Positions 44,241-53,345 of a stretch of DNA of 63,816 bases are shown here, piece by piece (positions within the stretch are counted from its first letter, which is position 1; the number at the start of each line of letters is the position of its first letter). The stretch is from CAZUXE01 sp964624585 (GTDB lineage: Bacteria; Hydrothermota; Tepidihabitantia; B3-TA06). Below the pieces are notes generated by a model, which saw nothing but the letters and a program-made list of their open reading frames with translations, made no database searches and was not told the DNA's origin. Position numbers and translations under genes: made by a program. Location of the stretch: the NCBI GenBank assembly GCA_964624585.1, contig CAZUXE010000010.1:1-63816 (forward strand), written 5' to 3'.

Positions 44241-45734
44241 GTGAAAAATAGTGTATTAAGTATCGTATTGCTCGTTTTAGTTATCGCAACAGAAGCAATA
44301 ACTAAATCGCTGGAATTTAATAAAATCAAAGAAGCTGCAAGCACTCAAGTTCAATTAATGAACAACAGGTTAGCTACTATAGAAACGTCTAATTGTATTC
44401 TGAATATTACCAATTATCAAACTATTCCAGGATTTAACAAAGATGAAATCTTGGCATGGGTATTTGAACTTTCGCCTTGCGGATTTCTAGTAGTCGCAGC
44501 AGATGACAATGTATCTCCGATTATTGCTTACTCAGAGTATGAAAACTTTTCTTTTGACGAAAATGACATACTCTACAATATGATACAAGAAGACCTAACC
44601 CTGCGACTGAGCTTCATAGATAAAATGCCTGAAGAAAAACTTAAGGCTTACCGCCACTATTGGCAACTTTTAATTACGGACGAGACACCCTTCCTTGACG
44701 CAGGCAATTCTTGGCCTCCTACAGGCCAAACTAAATATGGCGGATGGGTGGAATCGATATGGACTCAGTCCTCTCCGTATAATAATAAATGTCCAATGGA
44801 TCCTGTAACTAACCAACGCTGTCTGGCCGGATGTCCCTCCATTGCTATGGGGCAAATAATTAATTTCTGGCAGTATCCTGATTCAGTAATTTTTGAAAAA
44901 AGCGACAGTTACGTAAGTAAATACCTTGGAAGAACAATCCCAATAGATGCTCCGGCTGCGTCTATTCCATGGATTAATTATAATCAAGGCAATCCGTCTG
45001 ACGAAGTCTGCGCCAATTTGGTCTACGCCTGCGGTGTTTCTACCAAAACCGTATATAGCAGCAAGGGTTCGGGGGTTTTTACAAATAGCGTCTGCGCTGA
45101 TGCACTCAAAAAGCACTTCTATTTCACCACAGCAGACTTCCGCACGGGCGACAGCGGCAATTTTTACCAAGTGCTGGAACAAAATATGAAAGACTCCATG
45201 CCTGCAATAATAGTAATTGTTGGAAGCAAAGGAGGACATACTTTGGTTTGTGATGGGCTTCGTAAAACCCAAACTACCAACGAATGGCATTTAAATTTCG
45301 GGTGGGGAGCATATCAACCTAAGCCTCTTTCCTCCTGCTGGTATGTTTTACCCGATAGTCTGCCCAAAGGACTTGATACTTTGTACGAAGCCATTGTGAA
45401 TATTAAAGCTCCACGTAGACCTAAAAAGGTATTTATAAATGACGCATTAATTACGGAAACAAACAATATTTCCATCAACATCCCAAACCTGTTTACCCCG
45501 TCAAGCTTAATCTCCTATAACCTGCCGTCAAGACATAAAATCCGTCTAACCATCTGGGATGCAAGCGGCAGATGCGTTCGTAATTTATTGGACAAAGTTC
45601 AATCAAAAGGTCAACATTTTGTTTCATGGAACGGCCTCGATGATACTGGCGCTACTTTAGCTGAAGGGATTTATTTTGTAAGAATTAATGCAAACCATAC
45701 CACATTCACTCAAAAAGTTCTGTTTATTCAATGA
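44241..45734 (+). CDS. secreted C10-family (streptopain-like) cysteine peptidase
   Basis: 497 residues from a GTG start with GAGGAGG 6 nt upstream. Signal peptide (1-20), propeptide of the Spi/streptopain type (about 30-150), then the catalytic domain. The nucleophile is C198 in AGCPSIAMGQIINFWQYP, the histidine lies in KGGHTLVCDGL (about 333) and the structural tryptophan/asparagine in WHLNFGWG. The C-terminal ~85 residues are a FlgD/type-A sorting module (IRLTIWDASGRCVRNL, WNGLDDTGATLAEGIYFVRI). It probably reaches the surface by the same route as the M1 peptidases. Confidence 0.9.
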   Translation: MKNSVLSIVLLVLVIATEAITKSLEFNKIKEAASTQVQLMNNRLATIETSNCILNITNYQTIPGFNKDEILAWVFELSPCGFLVVAADDNVSPIIAYSEYENFSFDENDILYNMIQEDLTLRLSFIDKMPEEKLKAYRHYWQLLITDETPFLDAGNSWPPTGQTKYGGWVESIWTQSSPYNNKCPMDPVTNQRCLAGCPSIAMGQIINFWQYPDSVIFEKSDSYVSKYLGRTIPIDAPAASIPWINYNQGNPSDEVCANLVYACGVSTKTVYSSKGSGVFTNSVCADALKKHFYFTTADFRTGDSGNFYQVLEQNMKDSMPAIIVIVGSKGGHTLVCDGLRKTQTTNEWHLNFGWGAYQPKPLSSCWYVLPDSLPKGLDTLYEAIVNIKAPRRPKKVFINDALITETNNISINIPNLFTPSSLISYNLPSRHKIRLTIWDASGRCVRNLLDKVQSKGQHFVSWNGLDDTGATLAEGIYFVRINANHTTFTQKVLFIQ

Positions 45735-46023
45735 CCGAAACCGCATCACAATCCAAAACGGACTCAATAACGCAAACTTTTGAATTACGCTCTCTGGCTC
45801 CGATATATTAAATTATTCCAAAGCTTAGCCGAAAAATCTGTGTGGAACGACTTGTAATATGGATGTGTTCCGGAAATCTCCCATAATTACCAGATAACAC
45901 TAAGCTTAAAGGCCATTATAACTTAACAATGGATGTCAATAATTAACTTTTGACCAGTTTATTCAATTTCATTACACAATTAAGAAAATAATACTGTTTT
46001 AAGAGTATTGGATAGTAAATGGC
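45735..46023. other. intergenic, no gene seen
   Basis: About 290 nt between the C10 peptidase and the dehydrogenase promoter. No clear terminator, RNA or coding pattern. Confidence 0.5.
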
Positions 46024-46052
46024 TTGACATCTATCTTCTGTTTCGGTAAGAT
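46024..46052 (+). promoter_or_regulatory. promoter of the Tdh-like gene
   Basis: TTGACA (46024-46029), 17-nt spacer, TAAGAT (46047-46052), followed by a short leader with a GGAG element before the ATG at 46088. Confidence 0.55.
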
Positions 46053-46087
46053 AATCCTAAATACACTTTTGAATTAATGGAGATAAT

Positions 46088-47227
46088 ATGCCAAAGATGA
46101 AAGCCGTTGTCAAGGTTAAACCGGTGAGAGGCGGTGCAGAATTACAGGATGTGGACATCCCAACACTGGGTGCCGATGAGGTACTGGTAAGGGTTCAGGC
46201 TGCATCTATCTGTGGAACCGACGTACATATATATGAATGGAATGCCTGGGCTGACCGGAGAATAGGTTCCGTCAACCTACCCCAGATATTAGGCCACGAG
46301 GTGGCTGGCGAAGTAGTCGAAATAGGTTCACACGTTCAAAATATCAAAAAAGGCGACTATATCTCGTCTGAAACCCATATCTTTAACCCTGGCGATTTGC
46401 AATCGCTATTGGGGCAACGACATATTGGCAAAAATATGGAGATTTTAGGTGTAGATCGCGACGGAGTATTCGCCGAGTATGTAATGCTACCCGAACGAGT
46501 TTGCTGGGTGAACGACCGTTCTATCCCGCCAGAGTTCGCAAGTGTTCAAGAACCTTTAGGCAACGGTGTATATGCTGTTTTGGGCGAGAACGCCGATGTT
46601 GCAGGGAAAACGATGGTGATAGTTGGCGATGGACCAACAGCTCTATTTGCAACAGGTGTTGCAAGAGCTTGCGGCGTTGCCAAAATTATTGTTGTAGGAT
46701 TTTCAGATTACAACCTTGATATTGCCCGTAAGATGGGTGCCGACCATATCCTGGATATTAAGAAAACATCTCTTGAAGAACGCCGCGATTTCGTATTGCA
46801 ACAAACCGGAGGATACGGTGTTGATATATCACTTGAGATGGTTGGCGGAGAAACACCAATACGTGAAGCCTTTACTCATTTACGCAAAGGCGGTAGAATA
46901 ACGGCATTTGGAGTAGCATCCGAAGCTCAAGTTCCAATAGACTATAATGATTCAATAGTATTCAAAGGCGCACAAATACACGGTATCAATGGCAGGAAGG
47001 TCTTCGACACCTGGTATCGGATGCGAGGTCTACTGTCAGGTAAACGACTTGATATATCTCCTGTAGTTACCCACATTACGGCGCTTGAGGAATACGAAAA
47101 AGGCTTTGATATGCTTATGGCAAACCCACGCAAAACGGCAAAGATAGTACTATTCCCGGATAATGCAGAACTCAAAGCCGCAAAAGAACGGCTTGCTGAA
47201 AAAACCGACATGCCAGCAGCTGATTAA
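46088..47227 (+). CDS. zinc-dependent dehydrogenase, L-threonine 3-dehydrogenase-like
   Basis: 379 residues of the medium-chain dehydrogenase family. Catalytic-zinc ligands are C42 (SICGTDVHIYEW) and H70-E71 (LGHEVAGEV). The Rossmann part reads VIVGDGPTALFATGVARACG (about 177-196). GTDVHIYEWNAWA and the HIHGINGRK-like end (QIHGINGRKVFDTWYRM) resemble Tdh, which forms 2-amino-3-ketobutyrate. The loop that should hold four structural-zinc cysteines (about 92-125) contains none. A structural-zinc-free Tdh or another polyol/amino-alcohol dehydrogenase is possible. Confidence 0.8.
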   Translation: MPKMKAVVKVKPVRGGAELQDVDIPTLGADEVLVRVQAASICGTDVHIYEWNAWADRRIGSVNLPQILGHEVAGEVVEIGSHVQNIKKGDYISSETHIFNPGDLQSLLGQRHIGKNMEILGVDRDGVFAEYVMLPERVCWVNDRSIPPEFASVQEPLGNGVYAVLGENADVAGKTMVIVGDGPTALFATGVARACGVAKIIVVGFSDYNLDIARKMGADHILDIKKTSLEERRDFVLQQTGGYGVDISLEMVGGETPIREAFTHLRKGGRITAFGVASEAQVPIDYNDSIVFKGAQIHGINGRKVFDTWYRMRGLLSGKRLDISPVVTHITALEEYEKGFDMLMANPRKTAKIVLFPDNAELKAAKERLAEKTDMPAAD

Positions 47228-47502
47228 TGTACAAAGGTTTAAGTATTTATATCAATTGAAAAGATTACAAAAGCCTATACTAAGACAGATTTACCTTTCT
47301 GCAAGAGTAAAAAGGTATAAATTACACTTGCTTGTAAACTAGACAGTCACAAAATGTAAGCAATGATAAAAGATAGCAACAAAATCCATAACATAGGGGG
47401 AATAAAGTACTTAGTTGACTTTAGGGAATTGAGAAGATGTAATTAACTATAAGAGATTGATGAAGTTAAACTAGAACATTTAATTAAGGAGGAAAGCAGT
47501 AA

Positions 47503-49206
47503 ATGAGTAATATTGGAAATTACGAGGAGCGTTATAAATCCTTTGATTGGTCTCAAGCACGTGAAATTTTGGGATACAAAGAAGGCGATTTTTTGAATAT
47601 CGGCTACTTTTGCTCAGACAGAATCTGCAAACAAGGCAAGGCCGACAAGCTGGCTTTGATTTGGGAAGGCATGGACGGCGTTGTCAAAAAGTATACCTTT
47701 GATGATATTCGTATCCTCTCAAACACCTATGCTCAGTATCTAAAGGACTTGGGTGTTAAGTCCGGAGATAGGGTATGTTTGTTCATGGACAAAATTCCAG
47801 ATCTCTACATATCCTTTTTGGGAATTCTCAAGTTAGGAGCAATTGCCCAACCGTTATTTTCAGCCTTTGGCCCTGAATCGCTTATAACCCGCTTAGAAAA
47901 CGCTGAAACTAAAGTAGTTCTAACAACTAAAAAACACGCCTTCAAACTTCGTAAAATAGCCGCCGACCTGCCCGCTTTGGAAAAAGTAGTCATAGTTGAA
48001 GGCGAACCTAAAAAGATGGAGTCCTATGAAGTCTTGTTCAATTTAGAAAAGGCGAACAAAGTTGAACAATTTGAGAGCTTTGCCGCTGATTTGGAAACTC
48101 CATCTGTTCTTCACTATACTTCAGGAACCACAGGTCAACCTAAGGGTGCGCTACACGTACATTCATCAATATTTGCCCAACACGTTACCGCTAAATGGGT
48201 TCTGGATTTGAATGATGATGACGTTTACTGGTGTACAGCTGATCCGGGTTGGGTAACAGGAACATCATATGGAATTATAGGCCCCTGGTCGCTTGGCGTT
48301 ACCCAATGTGTATTGGATGCAGGTTTCACCGCGGAGCGTTGGTACAAGTTTATTGCCGCTCACAAAGTAAGCGTATGGTACTCCGCTCCAACAGCAATAC
48401 GTATGCTAATGAAACAGGGCAAAGACACCGTTAAAAAGTTTGATTTGTCATCCCTGAGACATCTGTGCAGTGTAGGAGAACCACTAAACGCCGAGGCAGT
48501 AATCTGGTCAAAGGAAGCCTACGGCCTAGCCTTTCACGATACCTTCTGGCAAACAGAAACCGGCGCTATGGTTATAACCAACTATCCTGATATGGAAATA
48601 AAACCTGGTTCAATGGGTAAACCTTTCCCTGGCATTAAAGCGACAGTTCTTGATTTAGAGACCCACGAACCTATTACAGACCCCGGTAAAGTCGGCCTTA
48701 TTGCCTTAAAACCTGGATGGCCTTCAATGTTTCGCACCTACTGGAAAAAACAGGATATCTACGATTCTAAATTCATCAACGGCTGGTACGTATGCGGCGA
48801 CAGAGCATCCATAGACAAAGACGGATATTACTGGTTTGTAGGCAGAGATGATGATGTAATTAACACCGGCGGACATCTTGTTGGGCCATTTGAAATTGAA
48901 TCCGCTTTATTAGAACATCCTGCTGTGGCTGAAAGCGCTGCAGTTGGCAAGCCTGATGAAATTAATATGGAAGTAGTTAAGGCATTCGTGGCACTCAAAC
49001 CGGGCAATGAGCCGTCTGACGAGTTGGAACTTTCCATAATGAACTTTATCCGCAAAAAGTTGTCGCCTTTGGCTATGCCTCAGGAAATTGAATTTGTGAA
49101 ATCTTTGCCAAAAACCCGTTCTGGTAAAATTATGCGCCGCGTGTTACGCGCCAAGGAATGGGGCGAAGACATTGGTGACACCTCCACTTTGGTAGACGAC
49201 GAATAA
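47503..49206 (+). CDS. acetyl-CoA synthetase (AMP-forming)
   Basis: 567 residues, the short AcsA form. The AMP-binding P-loop is YTSGTTGQPKGALHVHSS, TDxGW-like motif TADPGWVTGTSYG, WQTETGAMVI, the GRDDDVINTGGHLVGPFEIE hinge (A8) and GKIMRR near the end with the acetylatable catalytic lysine. Converts acetate + ATP + CoA to acetyl-CoA. The ATG has AAGGAGG about 11 nt upstream after a long A/T-rich gap (47228-47502). It is followed by a strong terminator. Confidence 0.94.
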   Translation: MSNIGNYEERYKSFDWSQAREILGYKEGDFLNIGYFCSDRICKQGKADKLALIWEGMDGVVKKYTFDDIRILSNTYAQYLKDLGVKSGDRVCLFMDKIPDLYISFLGILKLGAIAQPLFSAFGPESLITRLENAETKVVLTTKKHAFKLRKIAADLPALEKVVIVEGEPKKMESYEVLFNLEKANKVEQFESFAADLETPSVLHYTSGTTGQPKGALHVHSSIFAQHVTAKWVLDLNDDDVYWCTADPGWVTGTSYGIIGPWSLGVTQCVLDAGFTAERWYKFIAAHKVSVWYSAPTAIRMLMKQGKDTVKKFDLSSLRHLCSVGEPLNAEAVIWSKEAYGLAFHDTFWQTETGAMVITNYPDMEIKPGSMGKPFPGIKATVLDLETHEPITDPGKVGLIALKPGWPSMFRTYWKKQDIYDSKFINGWYVCGDRASIDKDGYYWFVGRDDDVINTGGHLVGPFEIESALLEHPAVAESAAVGKPDEINMEVVKAFVALKPGNEPSDELELSIMNFIRKKLSPLAMPQEIEFVKSLPKTRSGKIMRRVLRAKEWGEDIGDTSTLVDDE

Positions 49207-49301
49207 CGCGCCTCTCTTTAACACAGCTAAGCGCTTGAATAAAAGCGTCTTACGACGATAAGCGACTTATACAAAACGCAATTTAACCAGATGTCAAAGG
49301 T

Positions 49302-49354
49302 GGCCGACTGCTATGTTAAAGCCTTATTTAGCATATAGTCGGCCTCTTCTTTTA
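49302..49354 (+). terminator. terminator after acetyl-CoA synthetase
   Basis: GGCCGACT (49302-49309) pairs with AGTCGGCC (49337-49344), with TGCTA/TAGCA inside, and is followed by TCTTCTTTTA. Confidence 0.75.
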
Positions 49355-49408
49355 GGCAATTCGTGCTACGATATCGTCAGGTTTATATGCTATGCGTCCC
49401 TAAAAAGC

Positions 49409-49452
49409 TAGTCAAAAGATAGTCAGAAATTAGTCAAAAGCTATCCAAAAGT
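49409..49452 (+). repeat. four 11-bp tandem repeats upstream of thyX
   Basis: Consecutive units TAGTCAAAAGA, TAGTCAGAAAT, TAGTCAAAAGC and TATCCAAAAGT occupy 49409-49452 in exact 11-bp phase, with a weak fifth (TGATCAACTCT). They lie about 120 nt before the thyX promoter. One face of the helix is presented by all units, as for a cooperative DNA-binding protein. Confidence 0.75.
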
Positions 49453-49568
49453 TGATCAACTCTCGACAGTGGGATTATTATACCGTTTAGTATATCGTGA
49501 GGACGGACGATTGGAGAGAATGGTAAACTCAATTGAGCAGCTGAGGATATTGACATCAATCGCCTACC

Positions 49569-49596
49569 TTGACCTTCAGTTCTAATTCGGTATCAT
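49569..49596 (+). promoter_or_regulatory. leaderless promoter of thyX
   Basis: TTGACC (49569-49574), 16-nt spacer, TATCAT (49591-49596). The ATG at 49603 is 6 nt after the -10 box. Confidence 0.6.
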
Positions 49597-49602
49597 CCAA
49601 CA

Positions 49603-51099
49603 ATGAAAATAATCCTTGCTGGCTACAATTTGGATACTACCATCATAAGGGAGTTAAAACAAGGCAACACCAATGTTCCTGTTACTCCTGAAACCCTATC
49701 AGCTGCATACGCCCGTATAAGCCGCTACCCACAACCAGTTGATGAGCTGCGTAAAAAATCAAGGGAAGAGGTGGAGAAATCACGGAAATCTAACAAAACC
49801 ATTATCTTTGAGATGGGACACCATTCTGTAGCCGAACACACCTGCCTCAACTTTGACATTATCGGCATCTCACGTTTAGCTGTGGAGGCCTTGCAAAATT
49901 TCCGCCTAGCCTCATATACCGAGAAATCTCAACGCTATATAACCCTTAAGGATGATTACATACTGCCTTTCGAAATTGCCAAACTTGCCAAGGAAAACGA
50001 ATTCAAGAACCTAATTGAGATGCAGAATACGCTCTATCATTCATTATTTGATGAACTAAAAACCTACCATGCCGACCATGACCCAACCCTGGCGGATAAC
50101 AAAAGAGAATTAGCGAACAGGGCAAAGGAAGACGCCCGCTACATAGCCTCCTTAGCGACACAAAGTCAGCTGGGAATGACCCTTAATGCAAGAGAACTGG
50201 AACTAATGGTTCGACGCTTCGCCTCACATCCACTTATTGAAGTAAAGCAACTTGGACAAAAACTCTACAATGAAGTTAAAACAATCGCACCCTCCATACT
50301 TCTTTTCTGTCAAGATAATGACTTTGACCGCGACACCTACCCTGCATTGCGTACTTATGCCAAGCGTTTAGAGTTTGAACATGAACTTCAGGCTGATGTA
50401 GAATTAATTAAGGCGACCGATGAAGCCGACCGTCGAATTCTAGCCGCCCTGCTGCATAGGGTAAGCGACGCTTCATACGCTTCGTGTATGAAAACTGTTG
50501 AAAATATGCCTAATGAACAAAAGCTTGAATTGATAAAAATAGCCTTTGAACGCGCCGAACTCTACGACTCTATGCTACGTGAATTTGAACATGTTTCACT
50601 TACATTTGAGCTAACTTGTTCCGCCTCTTGTTTTGCCCAATTAAAAAGGCATCGCATGACTTCCCTGTCTCCTCAAGCCTACACCCCTGAACTGGGCTAC
50701 ACTCTACCTGAATCGATAGTAAATATCAAAAGAGCCGATGATTTCCGCCGCATTATGGAACAAAGCGCTAATTTGTATCGCGATATTGCAAAGCAAAATC
50801 TTGAAGCTGCCCCCTACGCTTTAACAAACGCCCATCGTAGACGTGTACTTATAACCATGAATGCAAGGGAATTCTACCATTTTTCGCGCCTGCGTTCAGA
50901 TGCTCATTCTCAATGGGAAATTCAGGATATTTCTAATCAAATGGTTAACCTTGCCAGAATGGCCATGCCTTTAACTTTGATGCTTACAGGCGGAAAAGAC
51001 AGCTACCCGGAAATGTATTCAAAAATGTTCGGGCATCCCCCAAAGGTAAGCACCACAGAACTCCCCAAAGAAAAAACCATTACCCCTGACCCAAACTGA
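49603..51099 (+). CDS. tandem-domain flavin-dependent thymidylate synthase (ThyX-like)
   Basis: 498 residues, about twice the length of ordinary ThyX (220-250), as two ThyX folds in a row. Domain 1 has MGHHSVAEHTCLNFDIIGIS (71-90) and RLASYTEKSQRY (101-112), keeping the SxxExSxRY end of the signature RHRxxSxNExSxRY but not RHR. Domain 2 (about 270-470) keeps RHR as LKRHRMTSLSPQAYTP but lost the ExSxRY end, and has REFYHFSRLRSDAHSQWEIQ. Long chlamydial-type ThyX proteins are a known parallel. It would methylate dUMP using methylene-THF, FAD and NAD(P)H. Confidence 0.85.
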   Translation: MKIILAGYNLDTTIIRELKQGNTNVPVTPETLSAAYARISRYPQPVDELRKKSREEVEKSRKSNKTIIFEMGHHSVAEHTCLNFDIIGISRLAVEALQNFRLASYTEKSQRYITLKDDYILPFEIAKLAKENEFKNLIEMQNTLYHSLFDELKTYHADHDPTLADNKRELANRAKEDARYIASLATQSQLGMTLNARELELMVRRFASHPLIEVKQLGQKLYNEVKTIAPSILLFCQDNDFDRDTYPALRTYAKRLEFEHELQADVELIKATDEADRRILAALLHRVSDASYASCMKTVENMPNEQKLELIKIAFERAELYDSMLREFEHVSLTFELTCSASCFAQLKRHRMTSLSPQAYTPELGYTLPESIVNIKRADDFRRIMEQSANLYRDIAKQNLEAAPYALTNAHRRRVLITMNAREFYHFSRLRSDAHSQWEIQDISNQMVNLARMAMPLTLMLTGGKDSYPEMYSKMFGHPPKVSTTELPKEKTITPDPN

Positions 51100-51535
51100 T
51101 TACTATAAAACAAGAGATAAAATACTACAAGCAATTAAGCTTTTAGTAATAGAGGGAAATACGGAAACTATACACTCACTTTAGGTTAAAAAAGAGAGTA
51201 ATTATTCCACAAGCCTTTTCTTGTATTTTGAAGTCGAAATCAGCTAAGCAAGCCGTATTGAGCAAAATGTACTCTTTAATTAACTATTAGCGAACAAACT
51301 TTTGATGAAGTCGATTTACCTTGCAGCAGTATGTATTCTTTATCCCTTATTAGCGCAATATCATCAAGATATATGTTCCGAACTTCTTGTACAATTCTAA
51401 ATTTATGCAAGAGTTTGTTTCACTATGTTTAATATTGAGATATAACAGCTATTGATGTATCAATAAATATCACAACTGACAGAGTTATGAAGTATTCCCT
51501 CCAAAGGACAAAACGTTCGCAAGGCTTAACTCTAA
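51100..51535. other. intergenic, no gene seen
   Basis: 436 nt of A/T-rich sequence between the convergent thyX and NYN genes. No clear hairpin terminator, RNA gene or coding pattern was recognised. Confidence 0.5.
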
Positions 51536-52201
51536 TTAGCCCTCAATAAACAGTGTATTTACAGATTTATCTTCTCTGCCCTCACCCTCATTAATAATTT
51601 CATTCATCAATATTGGATAAGTTACTTCGTTAAGCAAGGCCCTTGAAGTTCTGGTTTCCCTAATATTTTCATCGGGAGTTGTATACTTAAAATCCCAGGC
51701 AAGAAGAATTACTCTGGTTCCTATACCATTCAGTTTTCGAACCAAAGGCACATAATCGCCATCACAACCTAAAAGCGCTACAACATCAAGTCTTTTATGT
51801 ACAGCTAAATCGAAGGCTTCCAAAGAAAGCCAAACGTCTATGCCCTTTTCCTGAGGACGAAACGAACGTTCATCAACAGGCAGATAGTGTTGAACAACAC
51901 CCGCTCTAATCAAAACGTCATCAAACATGCGCTCCGCCTTAAGTTTACCTGCATGTTCAGCGGCATCGGCTGAGAAACGACCTCTAAAATAATGCGCCTC
52001 AACTATATGAACATATTGAGCATCAAGACCTTCAAATTTGGCAACCTTTTGACGCACAAATTCATGAATTCCATGGATAGATATTCGCGATTTTCTATCG
52101 TGATAAAATTTATAGTAATTGCTTACTTCATTTAAGTACCCTCCGTCATAAAACACAGCCACCCTTACCATTCCCTTATTAAATTTCCTATCATTCATCA
52201 T
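51536..52201 (-). CDS. NYN/PIN-like domain protein (LabA/DUF88 type)
   Basis: 221 residues. N-terminal VAVFYDGGYLNE provides the first aspartate of the PIN-like nuclease fold. LLGCDGDYVPLVRKLNGIG (about 144-162) and RVILLAWDF provide the other acidic and core strands. NYN proteins are usually RNases or RNA-binding regulators. GGAGG stands 5 nt before the ATG. A TTGACA and TATAAT pair (52275-52249, 15-nt spacer) lies upstream. Cellular target unknown. Confidence 0.85.
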   Translation of the reverse strand: MMNDRKFNKGMVRVAVFYDGGYLNEVSNYYKFYHDRKSRISIHGIHEFVRQKVAKFEGLDAQYVHIVEAHYFRGRFSADAAEHAGKLKAERMFDDVLIRAGVVQHYLPVDERSFRPQEKGIDVWLSLEAFDLAVHKRLDVVALLGCDGDYVPLVRKLNGIGTRVILLAWDFKYTTPDENIRETRTSRALLNEVTYPILMNEIINEGEGREDKSVNTLFIEG

Positions 52202-52248
52202 ACCTCCTCGACTTAACTATAATTTTTCCTATATTTACTCTATGTTTA

Positions 52249-52275
52249 ATTATAATTGATTTTATAGAATGTCAA
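52249..52275 (-). promoter_or_regulatory. promoter of the NYN gene
   Basis: Minus strand TTGACA (52275-52270) and TATAAT (52254-52249). The spacer is 15 nt, one or two short of ideal. Confidence 0.45.
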
Positions 52276-52314
52276 CATTTGAAATGCGAATAAAACCCGT
52301 CAGGACGCTATTAA

Positions 52315-52361
52315 AGAAAAAAGCTACGACCCGCAGGCAACAATGCTACAAGTCGCAGCTT
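52315..52361 (-). terminator. terminator of the nfeD-SPFH operon
   Basis: On the minus strand AAGCTGCGAC (from 52361) pairs with GTCGTAGCTT and is followed by TTTTTTC. It sits 18 nt after the SPFH stop. Confidence 0.8.
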
Positions 52362-52378
52362 AAACTTAGATAATCGAC

Positions 52379-53344
52379 TTATTTAACAGGTTTCTTGCCT
52401 AAAGCCTTATCGTCTTTGAATAACTCAGCGATACCTGCAATAGAGGCCATCACATTGCTTGCCTCATAAGGCAGGAAGACCTTATTCGCTCTACCCTGAG
52501 CTATCGACTGAAGAGCCTCAAGATATTTAATTGCAAGAAGGTCATTAGTGGGTTTACCTTCATGTATGGCGGCATAAACACCCTTAACAGCCTCGGCTTC
52601 ACCTTCAGCTATTGCAATCTTCTTAAAACGTTCCGCCTTGGCTACCCGTTCAATAGCCTCGGCTTCACCATCTGCACGTAATATAGCCGATTGCTTTTCG
52701 CCTTCGGCTTTAAGAATTCGTGCCTGCCTGTCACCTTCGGCCTTACTAATAGTAGCTTCTTTAACACCATGGGCTTCAAGAACCATGGCTCGTCTTTCGC
52801 GTTCTGCACGCATTTGCTTATGCATAGCTTCGGTAACGTCACGCGGCGGTTCAATGCGCTGAAGCTCAACACGGGTAACCCTGGTTCCCCATTTATCGGT
52901 AGCTTCATCAAGCACCTCACGAAGCTTGGTATTGATTGATTCACGAGATGTAAGTGATTTATCCAGTGTCAAGTCACCGACAACGTTACGAAGGTTGGTT
53001 TGAGCCAGCTTAACTACAGCCAAACGAAAATCACGCACATTATAGGTCATTTTCACAGGGTCTGTAACCTCATGGTAGATAACTGCATCAACTGTAACTA
53101 CTACGTTATCCTGAGTAATAACTTCCTGCGGAGGAACATCAACTACCTGCTCACGCATGTCAACTAAAGTTATCTTTTCAAAGAATGGATTAACCATATT
53201 GAGACCTGAATTAACCGTACGCACGTACTTACCTAATCTTTCAATCAATCCCTTTTGCCATGGCTTAACAATTCTGAGAGATGAAAGAACAATTATACCT
53301 ATAAAAACAAGAACTACTATGATCAAAGTGATCAGAATACCCAT
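52379..53344 (-). CDS. SPFH/stomatin-like membrane protein (QmcA family)
   Basis: 321 residues. One N-terminal TM helix (about 2-22) is followed by the SPFH domain, starting RIVKPWQKGLIERLGKY, with DMREQVVDVPPQEVITQDNV. A long coiled coil rich in alanine, glutamate, lysine and arginine follows (about 180-255: KQMRAERERRAMVLEAHGV, then EGDRQARILKAEGEKQS), and a conserved tail ends in the LLAIKYLEALQSIAQG region. Such proteins form ring or cage scaffolds in the inner membrane and work with NfeD proteins, here encoded immediately upstream (1 nt apart). Confidence 0.93.
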   Translation of the reverse strand: MGILITLIIVVLVFIGIIVLSSLRIVKPWQKGLIERLGKYVRTVNSGLNMVNPFFEKITLVDMREQVVDVPPQEVITQDNVVVTVDAVIYHEVTDPVKMTYNVRDFRLAVVKLAQTNLRNVVGDLTLDKSLTSRESINTKLREVLDEATDKWGTRVTRVELQRIEPPRDVTEAMHKQMRAERERRAMVLEAHGVKEATISKAEGDRQARILKAEGEKQSAILRADGEAEAIERVAKAERFKKIAIAEGEAEAVKGVYAAIHEGKPTNDLLAIKYLEALQSIAQGRANKVFLPYEASNVMASIAGIAELFKDDKALGKKPVK

Positions 53345-53345
53345 T

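Noticed and set aside
49409..49452. 11-bp repeats as a CRISPR or microsatellite
   Set aside because: Units are contiguous with mismatches and too short for CRISPR; better viewed as phased binding sites.
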